Positions 47,818-59,700 of a stretch of DNA of 64,000 bases are shown here, in pieces. Position 1 is the stretch's first letter; each line of letters starts with the position of its first letter. Below the pieces are notes generated by a model. The model saw only the letters and a program-made list of their open reading frames with translations, was not told the DNA's origin and made no database searches. The position numbers and the translations under genes are program-made. Source of the stretch: Schoenoplectus triqueter (Eukaryota > Streptophyta > Magnoliopsida > Poales > Cyperaceae); the NCBI GenBank assembly GCA_964058805.1, contig CAXKVV010002144.1:930001-994000 (forward strand), in the 5' to 3' direction.

Positions 47818-50800
47818 CGTTTTCGGCGGTGCGGGTGCGTGGTGTCCCGTTTTCACGTTTTGCGCGCCCGGACTCATTTTCGACAGTCACGTGGGAGTCG
47901 AGTCCCGTTTTCGTGTTGTGCGCTTCCGGAATCGTTTTTGGCAGTGCCGAGTGCTTGAGTCCCGTTTTCACGTTTTGCGCTCCTGGACTCGTTTTCGGCG
48001 GTGCCGAGTGCGTCGGGTCCTGTTCTCACGTTTTGCGCGCCCGTACTCGTTTTCGGCGGTGCCCTGTGCTCGAGTCCCGTTTCCATGTTTTGCGCTCCCG
48101 GACTCGTTTTCGGCGGCGCCGAGTGCGTCGGGTCCCGTTTTCACGTTTTGCGCTCCCGGACTCGTTTTCGGCGGTGCCGAGTGCGTCGGGTCCCGTTTTC
48201 ACGTTTTGCGCTCCCGACCTCATTTTCGGCGGTTGGGAGTGCGTCGGGTCCCGTTTTCACGTTTTGCACGCCCGGACTCGTTTTTCGGCGGTGTCGGGTG
48301 CGTCGGGTCCTATTTTCACGTTTTGCGCCCCCGGACTCGTTTTCGGCGGTGCGGAGTGGTTCGGGTCCCGTTTTCACGTTTTGCGCTCCCGGACTCGTTT
48401 TCGGCGGTGCCGAGTGCGTCGGGTCCCGTTTTCACGTTTTGCGCGCCCGGACTCGTTTTCGGCGGTGCCGAGTTCGTCGGGTCCCTTTTTCACGTTTTGC
48501 GCGCCAGGATTCTTTTGCGGCGGTGTCGTGTGCGTCGGGTCCCATTTTCACCTTTTGCGCGCCCGGACTCGTTTTCGGCGGTGCCGAGTTCGTCGGGTCC
48601 TGTTTTCACGTTTTGCGCGCCCGGACTCGTTTTCGGCGGTGCCGAGTGCGTCGGGTACCTTTTTCACGTTTTGCGCGCCAGGATTCATTTTCGGCGGTGC
48701 CGTGTGCGTCGAGACCCGTTTTCACCTTTTGCGCGCCCGGACTCGTTTCCGGTGGTGCCGAGTTCGTCGGGTCCAGTTTTCACGTTTTGCGCAACCGGAC
48801 TCGTTTTCGGCGGTCACGTGGGAGTCATGTCCCGTTTTCAAGTTTTGCGCTCCCGGACAAATTTTCGGCGCTGCGGAGTGCGTCGGGTCCCGTTTTCACG
48901 TTTTGCGCGCCCATACTCGTTTTCGGCGGTGCCGAGTGCGTCGGGTCCCTTACTCACGTTTTGCGCGCCAGGATTCATTTTCGGCGGTGCCATGTGCGTC
49001 GGGTCCCGTTTTCACCTTTTGCGCTCCCGAACTCGTTTTCGGCGGTGCGAAGTGCGTTGGGTCCCGTTTTCACGTTTTGCGCGCCCGGATTCGTTTTTCG
49101 GCGGTGCCGGGTGCGTCGGGTCCTATTTTCACGTTTCGCGCCCCCGGACTCGTTTTCGGCGGCGAGGAGTGGTTCGGGTCCCGTTTTCACGTTTTGCGCG
49201 CCCGGACTCGTTTTCGGCGGTGCCGAGTGCGTCGTGTCCCGTTTTCACGTTTTGCGCGCCCGGACTCGTTTTCGGCGGTGCCGAGTGCGTCGGGTCCCTT
49301 TTTCACGTTTTGCGCGCCAGGATTCATTTTCGGCGGTGCCGTGTGCGTCGGGTCCCGTTTTCACCTTTTGCGCGCCCGGACTCGTTTTCGGCGGTGCCGA
49401 GTTCGTCGGGTCCCGTTTTCACGTTTTGCGCGCCCGGACTAGTTTTCGGCGGTGCCGAGTGCGTCGGGTCCCTTTTTCACGTTTTGCGAGCCAGGATTCG
49501 TTTTCCGCGGTGCCGTGTGCGTCGGGTCCCGTTTTCACCTTTTGCGCGCCCGGACTCGTTTTCGGCGGTGCCGAGTTCGTCGGGTCCCGTTTTCACGTTT
49601 TGCGCGCCCGAACTCGTTTTCGGCGGTCACGTGGGAGTCATGCCCCGTTTTCAAATTTTCGGCGGTGCTGAGTGCATTGGGTCCCGTTTTCACGTTTTGC
49701 GCGCCCGGACTCGTTTTCGACGGTGCCGAGTGCGTCGGGTCTCGTTTTCACGTTTTGCGCTCCCGAACTCGTTTTCGGCGGTGCGGTGTGCGTCGGGTCC
49801 CGTTTTCACGTTTTGCACGCCCGAACTCGTTTTCGGCGGTGCCGGGTGCGTCGTGTCCCGTTTTCACGGTTTGCGCGCCCGAACTCGTTTTCGACGGTCA
49901 CGTGGGAGTCGGGTTCCGTTTTCATGTTTTGCGCTCCCGGAATCGTTTTCGGCGGTGCCGAGTGGTTTGTGTACCGTTTTCACGTTTTGCGCGCCCGGAC
50001 TCGTTTTCGGCGGTGCCGAGTGCGTCGGGTACCGTTTTCACGTTTTGCGCGCCCGGACTCGTTTTCGGCGGTCACGTGGGAGTCGGGTCCCGTTTTCATG
50101 TGTTTGCGCTCCCTGACTCGATTTCGGCGGTGCCGAGTGCGTCGGGTCCCGTTATCACGTTTTGCGCGCCCGGACTCATTTTCGTCGGTGCCGGGTGCGT
50201 CGGGTCCCGTTTTCACGTTTTGTGCCCGCGGACTCGTTTTCGGCGGTGCGCAGTGGTTCGGGTCCCGTTTTCACGTTTTGCGCGTCCGGACTCGTTTTCG
50301 ACGGAGCCGAGTGCGTCGGGTTCCGTTTTCTCGTTTTGCGCGCCCGGACTCGTTTTCGGCGGTGCCTCGTGCTCGAGTCCCGTTTTCACGTTTTACGCTC
50401 CCGGACTCGTTTTCGGCGGTGCCAAGTGTGTCGGGTCCCATTTTCACGTTTTGCGCTCCCGAACTCGTTTTCGGCGATGCGGAGTGCGTCGGGTCCCGTT
50501 TTCTCGTTTTGCGCGCCCGGACTCGTTTTTCGACGGTGCCGGGTGCGTCGGGTCCTGTTTTCATGTTTTGCGCCCCCGGACTCGTTTTCGGCGATGCGGA
50601 GTGGTTGGGGTCCTGTTTTAACGTTTTGCGCGCCCGGACTCGTTTTCGGCGGAGCCGAGTGCGTCTGGTCCCGTTTTCACGTTTTGCGCGCCCGGACTCG
50701 TTTTCGGCGGTGCCGAGTGCGTCGGGTCCCTTTTTCACGTTTTAAGCGCCAGGATTCGTTTTCGGCGGTGCCGAGTGCGTCGGGTACCGTTTTCACGTTT

Positions 50801-51218
50801 TGCGCGCCTGGACTCGTTTTCGGCGGTCACGTGGGAGTCGGGTCCTGTTTTCATGTTTTGCGCTCTGTGACTCGTTTTCGGCGGTGCCGAGTGCGTCGGG
50901 TACCGTTTTCACGTTTTGCGCGCCCGGACTCGTTTTCGGCGGTCACGAGGGAGTCGGGTCCCGTTTTCATGTTTTGCGCTCTGTGACTCGTTTTCGGCGG
51001 TGCCGAGTGCGTCGGGTCCCGTTTTCAAGTTTTGCGCGTCCGGACTCGTTTTCGACGGTGCCGAGTGCGTCGGGTTCCGTTTTCACGTTTTGCGCGCCCG
51101 GACTCGTTTTCGGCGGTGCCCAGTGCTCGAGTCCCGTTTTCACGTTTTACGCTCCCGGACTCGTTTTCGGCGGTGCCGAGTGCGTCGGGTCCCGTTTTCT
51201 CGTTTTGCGCTCCCGATC
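47818..51218. repeat. First subfamily-B block
   Basis: The consensus switches to CACG for CATG (monomer 11), GGTGCC for GGTACC (43) and GAGTGCG for GAGGGCG (49). The block opens with a 31-bp deleted monomer (47818-47824) exactly at the A/B switch. A variant with GGTCACGTGGGAGTC in place of GGTGCCGAGTGCGTC occurs with CACGTG at 47888, 48815, 49628, 49899, 50073 and 50828. Other B variants are GTGCCGTGTGCGTCGGG with CACCTTTTGCG, GCCAGGATTC, GGACAAATTTTCGGCGCTGC and GAGTGGTTCGGG. A 19-bp deletion at 49652 and several monomers with CGTTTTTCGG (one extra T) are present. Confidence 0.92.
49652..49659 (+). other. 19-bp deletion in a B monomer
   Basis: CGTTTTCAAATTTTCGG replaces the usual CAAG...GGACAAATTTTC. 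The loss runs from one CAA to the next CAA, 19 bp apart, consistent with short-homology deletion. Confidence 0.7.
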
Positions 51219-52130
51219 TTGTTTTGCTCTCCTCGACTCGTTTTCGGCGGTACCGATGGCGTCGGGTCCCGTGTTCATGTTTTGCGCTCCGCAACTCGTT
51301 TTCGGCGGTACCGATGGCGTCGGGACCCGTTTTCATGTTTTGCGCTCTCGGACTCGTTTTCGGCGGTACCGATGGCGTCGGGTCCCGTTTTCATGTTTTG
51401 CGCACCCGAACTCGGTTTCGGCGGTACCGAGGGCGTCGGGTCCCGTTTTCATGTTATGCCCTCCCGGACTCGTTTTCGGCGGTGCCGAGGGCGTCGAGTC
51501 CCGTTTTCAATTTTTGCGCTCCCCGACTCATTTTCGGTGGTTCCGATGGCGTCGAGACCCGTTTTCAAGTTTTGCGCTCTCGGACTCGTTTTCGGCTGCG
51601 CCGAGGGCGTCGCGTCTCGTTTTCATGTTTTGCGCGCCCGGACTCATTTTCGGCGGTACCGATGGCGTCGAGACCCGTTTTCATGTTTTGCGCTCTCAGA
51701 CTCGATTTCGGCGGTCTCGATGGCGTCCGGTCCCGTTTTCATTTTTTGCGCTCCCCGACTGGTTTTCGGCGGTACCGATGGCGTCGGGACTCATTTTCAT
51801 GTTTTGCGCTCTCGGACTCGATTTCGGCAGTACCGAGGGCGTCGGGTCCCGTTTTCATGTTTTGCACGCCCGAACTCGGATTCGGCTGTACCGAGGGCGT
51901 CGGGTCCCGTTTTCATGTTTTGCGCCCCCGGACTCGTTTTTGTCGGTATCGAGGGCGTCGGGTCCCGTGTTCATGTTTTGGGCTCCGCGACTCGTTTTCG
52001 GCGGTACCGAGGGCGTCGGGTCCCGTGTTCATGTTTTGCGCTCCGCGACTCGTTTTCTGCGGTACCGAGGGTGTCGGGACCCGTTTTCATGTTTTACGCA
52101 CTCTGACTCGTTTTCGGCGGTACCGATGGC
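51219..52130. repeat. A-subfamily segment inserted between B blocks (copy 1)
   Basis: A-type monomers return after an irregular join (CCCGATCTTGTTTTGCTC, about 51211-51228). They run in register to 52130, where CGATGGCGTCATGTCCCG switches back to B. The order includes CATGTTATGCC, GTGCCGAGGGCGTCGAG, GGTTCCGATGG and TTTTTGTCGGTATCG monomers. It recurs at 53561-54508 at offset 2,320 bp (40 x 58), and partly at 58549-59200. Confidence 0.88.
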
Positions 52131-53560
52131 GTCATGTCCCGTTTTCAAGTTTTGTGATCCCGGACAAATTTTCAGCGCTGCGGAGTGCGTCGGGTCCCGT
52201 TTTCACGTTTTGCGCGCCCGGACTCGTTTTCGACGGTGCCGAGTGCGTCGGGTCCCGTTTTCACGTTTTGCGCTCCCGAACTCGTTTTCGGCGGTGCCGA
52301 GTTCGTCGGGTCCCGTTTTCACGTTTTCCGCGCCCGGACTCGTTTTCAGCGGTCACGTGGGAGTCATGTCCCGTTTTCAAGTTTTGCGATCCCGGACAAA
52401 TTTTCGGCGCTGCGGAGTGCGTCGGGTCCCGTTTTCACGTTTTGCGCGCCCGGACTCGTTTTCGGCGGTGCCGAGTGCGTTGGGTCCCGTTTTCACGTTT
52501 TGCGCTTCCGAACTCGTTTTCGGCGGTGCCGGGTGCGTCGGGTCCCTTTTTCACGTTTTGCGAGACAGGATTCGTTTTCGGCGGTGCCGTGTGCGTCGGG
52601 TCCAGTTTTCACCTTTTGCGCGCCCGGACTCGTTTTCGGCGGTGCCGAGTTCGTCGGGTCCCGTTTTCACGTTTTGCGCGCCCGGACTCGTTTTCAGCGG
52701 TCACGTGGGAGTCATGTCCCGTTTTCAAGTTTTGCGCTCCCGGACAAATTTTCTGCGCTGCGGAGTGCGTCGGGTCCCGTTTTCACGTTTTGCGCGCCCG
52801 GACTCGTTTTCGGCGGTGCCGAGTGCGTCGGGTTCCGTTTTCACGTTTTGCGCGCCCGGACTCGTTTTCGGCGGTGCGGAGTGGTTCGAGTCCCGTTTTC
52901 ACGTTTTGCGCGCCCGGACTCGTTTTCGGCGGTGCGGAGTGCGTCGGGTCCCGTTTTCACGTTTTGCGCGCCCGAACTCGTTTTCGGCGGTGCCGAGTGC
53001 GTCGGGTCCCTTTTTCCCGTTTTGCGCGCCAGGATTCATTTTCGGCGGTGCCGTGTGCGTCGGGTCCCGTTTTCACCTTTTGCGCGCCCGGACTCGTTTT
53101 CGGCGGTGCCGAGTTCGTCGGGTCCCGTTTTCCCGTTTTGCGCGCCCGGACTCGTTTCCGGCGGTGCCGAGTGCGTCGGGTGCCGCTTTCAAGGTTTTTT
53201 GCTCCCTGACTCATTATCGGCGGTGCCGAGTGCTCGGGTCCCGTTTTCAGGTTTTGCGCTCCCGGACTCGTTTTCGGCGGTGCCGAGTGCGTCGCGTACC
53301 GTTTTTACGTTTTGCACGCCCGGACTCGTTTTCGGCAGTGCCGAGTGGTTTGTGTCCCGTTTTCACGTTTTGCGCGCCCGGACTCGTTTTCGGCGGTGCC
53401 GAGTGCGTCGGGTACCGTTTTCACGTTTTGCGCGCCCGGACTCGTTTTCGGCGGTCACGGGGGAGTCGGGTCCCGTTTTCATGTTTTGCGCTCCGTGACT
53501 CGTTTTCAGCGGTGCCGAGTGCGTCGGGTCCCGTTTTCACGTTTTGCTCGCCCGGACTCG
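52131..53560. repeat. Second subfamily-B block
   Basis: B monomers begin with TCAAGTTTTGTGATCCCGG and GACAAATTTTCAGCGC. CACGTG variants are at 52354 and 52702, and CACGGGGG at 53456 is a decayed form. The ATTATCGGCGGTGCC monomer with the shortened GAGTGCTCGGG follows near 53215 and recurs near 56107 and 63697. Confidence 0.9.
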
Positions 53561-54508
53561 TTTTCGGCGGTACCGATGGCGTCGGGTCCCGTGTTCATGT
53601 TTTGCGCTCCGCAACTCGTTTTTGGCGGTACCGATGGCGCCGGGACCCGTTTTCATGTTTTGCGCTCTCGGACTCGTTTTCGGCGGTACCGATGGCGTCG
53701 GGTCCCGTTTTCATGTTTTGCGCACCCGAACTCGGTTTCGGCGGTACCGAGGGCGTCGGGTCCCGTTTTCATGTTATGCGCTCCCGGACTTGTTTTCGGC
53801 GGTGCCGAGGGCGTCGAGTCCCGTTTTCATTTTTTGCGCTCCCCGACTCATTTTCGGTGGTTCCGATGGCGTCGAGACCCGTTTTCAGGTTTTGCGCTCT
53901 CGGACTCGTTTTCGGCCGCGCCGAGGGCGTCGCGTCTCGTTTTCATGTGTTGCGCGCCCGGACTCATTTTCGGCGGTACCGATGGCGTCGGGACCCGTTT
54001 TCTTGTTTTGCGCTCTCAGACTCGATTTCGGCGGTCCCGAGGGCGTCCGGTCCCGTTTTCATTTTTTGCGCTCCCAGACTCGTTTTCGGCGGTACCGATG
54101 GCGTCGGGACTCATTTTCATGTTTTGCGCTCTCGGACTCGATTTCGGCAGTACCGAGGACGTCGGGTCCCGTTTTCATGTTTTGCACGCCCGAACTCGGT
54201 TTCGGCGGTACCGAGGGCGTCGGGTCCCGTTTTCATGTTTTGCGCCCCCGGACTCGTTTTTGTCGGTATCGAGGGCGTCGGGTCCCGTGTTCATGTTTTG
54301 GGCTCCGCGACTCGTTTTCGGCGGTACCGAGGGCGTCGGGTCCCGTGTTCATGTTTTGCGCTCCGCGACTCGTTTTCGGCGGTACCGAGGGCGTCGGGTC
54401 CCTTGTTCATGTTTTGCGCTCCGCGACTCGTTTTCGGCGGTACCGATGGCGTCGGGACCCGTTTTCATGTTTTGCGCACTCTCACTCGTTTTCGGCGGTA
54501 CCGATGGC
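53561..54508. repeat. A-subfamily segment inserted between B blocks (copy 2)
   Basis: This is the repeat of 51219-52130. CATGTTATGC at 53771 matches 51451 (offset 2,320), while the right-hand A-to-B switch at 54509 matches 52131 at 2,378. One extra monomer, reading CCTTGTTCATG, has been gained. Unlike copy 1, the left B-to-A switch is smooth and in register (CTCGCCCGGACTCG then GGTACC). Confidence 0.88.
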
Positions 54509-56711
54509 GTCATGTCCCGTTTTCAAGTTTTGCGATCCCGGACAAATTTTCGGCGCTGCGGAGTGCGTCGGGTCCCGTTTTCACGTTTTGCGCGCCCGGA
54601 CTCGTTTTCGACGGTGCCGAGTGCGTCGGGTCCCGTTTTCACGTTTTGCGCTCTCGAACTCATTTTCGGCGGTGTCGAGTTCGTCGGGTCCCGTTTTCAC
54701 GTTTTCCGCGCCCGGACTCGTTTTCAGCGGTCACGTGGGAGTCATGTCCCGTTTTGAAGTTTTGCGATCCCGGACAAATTTTCGGCGCTGCGGAGTGCGT
54801 CGGGTCCCTTTTTCACGTTTTGCGCGCCCGGACTCGTTTTCGGAGGTGCCGAGTGCGTCGGGTCCTGTTTTCACGTTTTGCGCACCCGAACTCGTTTTCG
54901 GCGGTGCGGAGTGCGTCGGTTCCCGTTTTCTCGTTTTGCGCGCCCGTACTCGTTTTCGGCGGTGCCGGGTGCGTCGTTTCCCGTTTTCACGTTTTGCGCG
55001 CCCGGACTCGTTTTCGACAGTCACGTGGGAGTCGGGGCCCGTTTTCAAGTTGTGCGCTCCCGAAATCGTTTTCGGCGATGTCGAGTGCTTGAGTCCCGTT
55101 TACACGTTTTGCGCACCGGGACTCTTTTTCGGCGGTGCCGAGTGCGTCGGGTCCCGTTTTCACGTTTTGCGCGCCCGGACTCGTTTTTCGACGGTGCCGA
55201 GTGCGTCGGGTCCCTTTTGCACGTTTTGCGAGACAAGATTCGTTTTCGGCGGTGCCATGTGCGTCGGGTCCCGTTTTCACCTTTTGCGCGCCCGGACTCG
55301 TTTTTGCCGGTGCCGAGTTCGTCGAGTCCCGTTTTCACGTTTTGCGCGCCCGGACTCATTTTCAGCGGTCACGTGGGAGTCATGTCCCGTTTTCAAGTTT
55401 TGCGCTCCCGGACAAATTTTCTGCGCTGCGGAGTGCGTCGGGTCCCTTTTTCACGTTTTGCGCGCCCGGACTCGTTTTCGGCGGTGCCGAGTGCGTCGGG
55501 TCCCGTTTTCACGTTTTGCGCTCCCGAACTCGTTTTTGGCCGTGCGGAGTGCGTCGAGTCCCGTTTTTACGTTTTGCAAGCCCGGACTCATTTTCGGCGG
55601 TGTCGGGTGCGTCGTGTCCCGCTTTCACGTTTTGCGCGCCCGGACTCATTTTCGACAGCCACGTGGGAGACGGGTCCCGTTTTCATGTTGTGCGCTCCCG
55701 GAATCGTTTTCGGCAGTGCCGAGTGCTTGAGTCCCGTTTTCACGTTTTGCGCTCCCGGACTCGTTTTCGGCGGTGCCGAGTGCGTCGGGTCCCTTTTTCA
55801 CGTTTTGCGCGCCAGGATTCGTTTTCGGCGGTGCCGTGTGCGTCGGGTCCCATTTTCACCTTTTGCGCGCCCGGACTCGTTTTCGGCGGTGCCGAGTTCG
55901 TCGGGTCCCGTTTTCCCGTTTTGCGCGCCCGGACTTGTTTTCGGCGGTCACGTGGGAGTCATGTCCTGTTTTCAAGTTTTGCGCTTCCGGACAAATTTTC
56001 GGCGCTGCGGAGTGCGTCGGGTTCCGTTTTCACGTTTTGCGCGCCCGGACTCGTTTCCGGCGGTGCCGAGTGCGTCGGGTGCCGCTTTCAAGTTTTTTGC
56101 TCCCTGACTCATTATCGGCGGTACCGAGTGCTCGGGTCCCGTTTTCAGGTTTTGCGCTCCCGGACTCGTTTTCGGCGGTGCCGAGTGCGTCGCGTACCGT
56201 TTTTACGTTTTGCACGCCCGGACTCGTTTTCGGCGGTGCCGAGTGGTTTGTGTCCCGTTTTCACGTTTAGCGCGCCCGGACTCGTTTTCGGCGGTGCCGA
56301 GTGCGTCGGGTTCCGTTTTCACGTTTTGCGCGCCCGGACTCGTTTTCGGCGGTCACGTGGGAGTCGGGTCCCGTTTTCATGTTTTGCGCTCCGTGACTCG
56401 TTTTCGGCGGTGCCGAGTGCGTCGGGTCCCGTTTTCACGTTTTGCTCGCCCGGACACGTTTTCGGCGGTGCCGGGTGCGTCGGGTCCCGTTTTCACGTTT
56501 TGGGCCCCCGGACTCGTTTTCGGCGGTGCGAAGTGGTTCGGGTCCCGTTTTCATGTATTGCGCGTCCTGACTCGTTTTCGACGGTGCCGAGTGCGTCGGG
56601 TTCCGTTTTCACGTTTTGCGCGCCCGGACTCGTTTTCGGCGGTGCCCAGTGCTCGAGTCCCGTTTTCACGTTTTACGCTCCCGGACTCGTTTTCGGCGGT
56701 GCCGAGTGCGT
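54509..56711. repeat. Third subfamily-B block
   Basis: B monomers with CACGTG at 54732, 55022, 55370, 55660, 55949 and 56354, spaced 5, 6, 5, 5 and 7 monomers (within one base). The first part repeats 52131 onward. The part from 55556 to 56415 is repeated at 63141-64000. The block ends in register at about 56712 with GAGTGCGTCGAGACCCG passing into A monomers. Confidence 0.9.
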
Positions 56712-59700
56712 CGAGACCCGTTTTCATGTTTTGCGCTCTCGGACTCGTTTTCGGCGGTACCGATGGCGTCGGGTCCCGTTTTCATGTTTTGGGCGCCCGA
56801 ACTCGGTTTCGGCGGTACCGAGGGCGTCGGGTCCCGTTTTCATGTTTTGCGCCCCCGGACTCGTTTTCGGCGGTACCGAGGGCGTCGGGTCCCGTGTTCA
56901 TGTTTTGCGCTCCGCGACTCGTTTTCGGCGGTACCGATGGCGTCGGGACCCGTTTTCATGTTTTGCGCACTCTGACTCGTTTTCGGCGGTACCGATGGCG
57001 TCGGGTCCCGTTTTCATGTTTAGCGCTCTCGGACTCGTTTTCGGCGGTACCGATGGCGTCGGGTCCCGTTTTCATGTTTTGCGCGCCCGAACTCGGTTTC
57101 GGCGGTACCGAGTGCGTCGGGTCCCGTTTTCATGTTTTGCGCTCCCGGACTCGTTTTCGGCGGTACCGAGGTCGTCGGGTTCCGTTTTCATGTTTTGCGC
57201 TCCCCGACTCATTTTCGGTGGTACCGATGGCATCGCGACCCGTTTTCATCTTTTGCGCTCTCGGACTCGTTTTCGACGGTACCGTGGGCGTCGGGACCCG
57301 TTATCATGTTTTGCGCTCCCGGACCCGGTTTCGGCGGAACCGAGGGCGTCGGGTTTCGTTTTCATGTTTTGCGCTCCCCGACTCATTTTCGGCGGTACCG
57401 ATGGCGTCGAGACCCGTTTTCATGTTTTGCGCTCTCGGACTCATTTTCGGCTGCGCCGAGGGCGTCGCATCTCGTTTTCATATTTTGCGCGCCCGGACTC
57501 ATTTTCGGCGGTACCGAGGGAGTCGTGTCCCGTTTTCATGTTTTGCGCGCCCGGACCCGGTTTCGGCGGTACCGAGGGCGTCGGGTCCCGTTTTCATGTT
57601 TTGCGCTCCCCGACTCATTTTCGACGGTACCGATGGCGTCGAGACCCGTTTTCATTTTTTGCGCTCGTAGACTCGGTTTCGGCAGTACCGAGGGCGTCGG
57701 GTCCCGTTTTCATGTTTTGCGCCCCCGGACTCGTTTTCGTCGGTACCGATGGCGTCGGGTCCCGTGTTCATGTTTTGCGCTCCGCGACTCGTTTTCGGCG
57801 GTACCGAGGGCGTCAGGTCCCGTGTTCATGTTTTGCGCTCAGCGACTCGTTTTCGGAGGTACCGATGGCGTCGGGACCCGTTTTCATGTTTTGCGCTCTC
57901 AGACTCGATTTCGGCGGTCCCGTGGGCGTCGGGTCCCGTTTTCATGTTTTGCGCGCCCGAACTCGGTTTCGGCGGTACCGAGGGCGTCGGGTCCCGTTTT
58001 CATGTTTTGCGCTCCCGGACTCGTTTTCGGCGGTACAGAGGTCGTCGGGTCCCGTTTTCATGTTTTGCGCTCCCCGACTCATTTTCGGTGGTACCGATGG
58101 CGTCGAGACCCGTTTTCATGTTTTGCGCTCTCGGACTCGTTTTCGACGGTACCAAGGGCGTCGGGACCCGTTATCATGTTTTGCGCTCCCGAACCCGGTT
58201 TCGGCGGTACCGAGGGCGTCGAGTCCCGTTTTCATGTTTTGCGCTCCCCGACTCATTTTCGGTGGTACCGATGGCGTCGAGACCCGTTTTCATGTTTTGC
58301 GCTCTCGGACTCGTTTTCGACGGTACCGAGGGCGTCGGGACCCGTTATCATGTTTTGCGCTCCCGAACCCGGTTTCGGCGGTACCGAGGGCGTCGGGTCC
58401 CGTTTTCATGTTTTGCGCTCCCCGACTAATTTTCAGTGGTACCGATGGCGTTGAGACCCGTTTTCATGTTTTGCGCTCTCGGACTCGTTTTCGGCGGTAC
58501 CGAGGGCGTCGGGACCCGTTATCATGTTTTGCGCCCCCGGACCCGGTTTCGGCGGTACCGATGGCTTCGGGTCCCGTTTTCATGTTTTGCGCACCCGAAC
58601 TCGGTTTCGACGGTACCGAGGGCGTCGGGTCCCGTTTTCATGTTATGCGCTCCCGGACTCGTTTTCGGCGGTGCCGAGGGCGTCGAGTCCCGTTTTCATT
58701 TTTTTCGCTCCCCGACTCATTTTTGGTGGTTCCGATGGCGTCGAGACCCGTTTTCATGTTTTGCGCTCTCGGACTCGTTTTCGGCTGCGCCGAGGGCGTC
58801 GCGTCTCGTTTTCATGTTTTGCGCGCCCGGACTCATTTTCGGCGGTACCGATGGCGTCGGGACCCGTTTTCATGTTTTGCGCTCTCAGACTCGATTTCGG
58901 CGGTCCCGAGGGCGTCCGGTCCCGTTTTCATTTTTTGCGCTCCCCGACTCGTTTTCGGCGGTACCGATGGCGTCGGGACTCATTTTCATGTTTTGCGCTC
59001 TCGGACTCGATTTCGGCAGTACCGAGGGCCTCGGGTCCCGTTTTCATGTTTTGCACGCCCGAACTCGGTTTCGGTGGTACCGAGGGCATCGGGTCCCGTT
59101 TTCATGTTTTGCGCCCCCGGACTCGTTTTTGTCGGTATCGATGGCGTCGGGTCCCGTGTTCATGTTTTGCGCTCCGCGACTCGTTTTCGGCGGTACCGAT
59201 GGCGTCGGGACCCGTTTTCATGTTTTGCGCTCTCGGACTCGATTTCGACGGTACCGAGGGCGTCGGGTCCCGTTTTCATGTTTTGCGCGACCGAACTCGG
59301 TTTCGGCGGTACCGAGGGCGTCAGGTCCCGTGTTCATGTTTTGCGCTCCGCGACTCGTTTTCGGCGGTACCGAGGGCGTCGGGTCCCGTGTTCATGTTTT
59401 GCGCTCCGCGACTCGTTTTCGGCGGTACCGATGGCGTCGGGACCCGTTTTCATGTTTTGCGCTCTCGGACTCGTTTTCGGCGGTACCGATGGCGTCGGGT
59501 CCCGTTTTCATGTTTTGCGCTCTCGGACTCGTTTTCGGCGGTACCGATGGCGTCGGGTCCCGTTTTCATGTTTTGCGCTCGCGGACTCGTTTTCGGCGGT
59601 ACCGATGGCGTCGGGTCCCGTTTTAATGTTTTGCGCTCCCCGACTAATTTTCGACGGTACCGATGGCGTCGCGACCCGTTTTCATGTTTTGCGCTCAGAG

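Noticed and set aside
47888..56359. CACGTG sites called as promoters
   Set aside because: No transcription start, TATA-like element or downstream gene accompanies them. They are listed as a pattern only.
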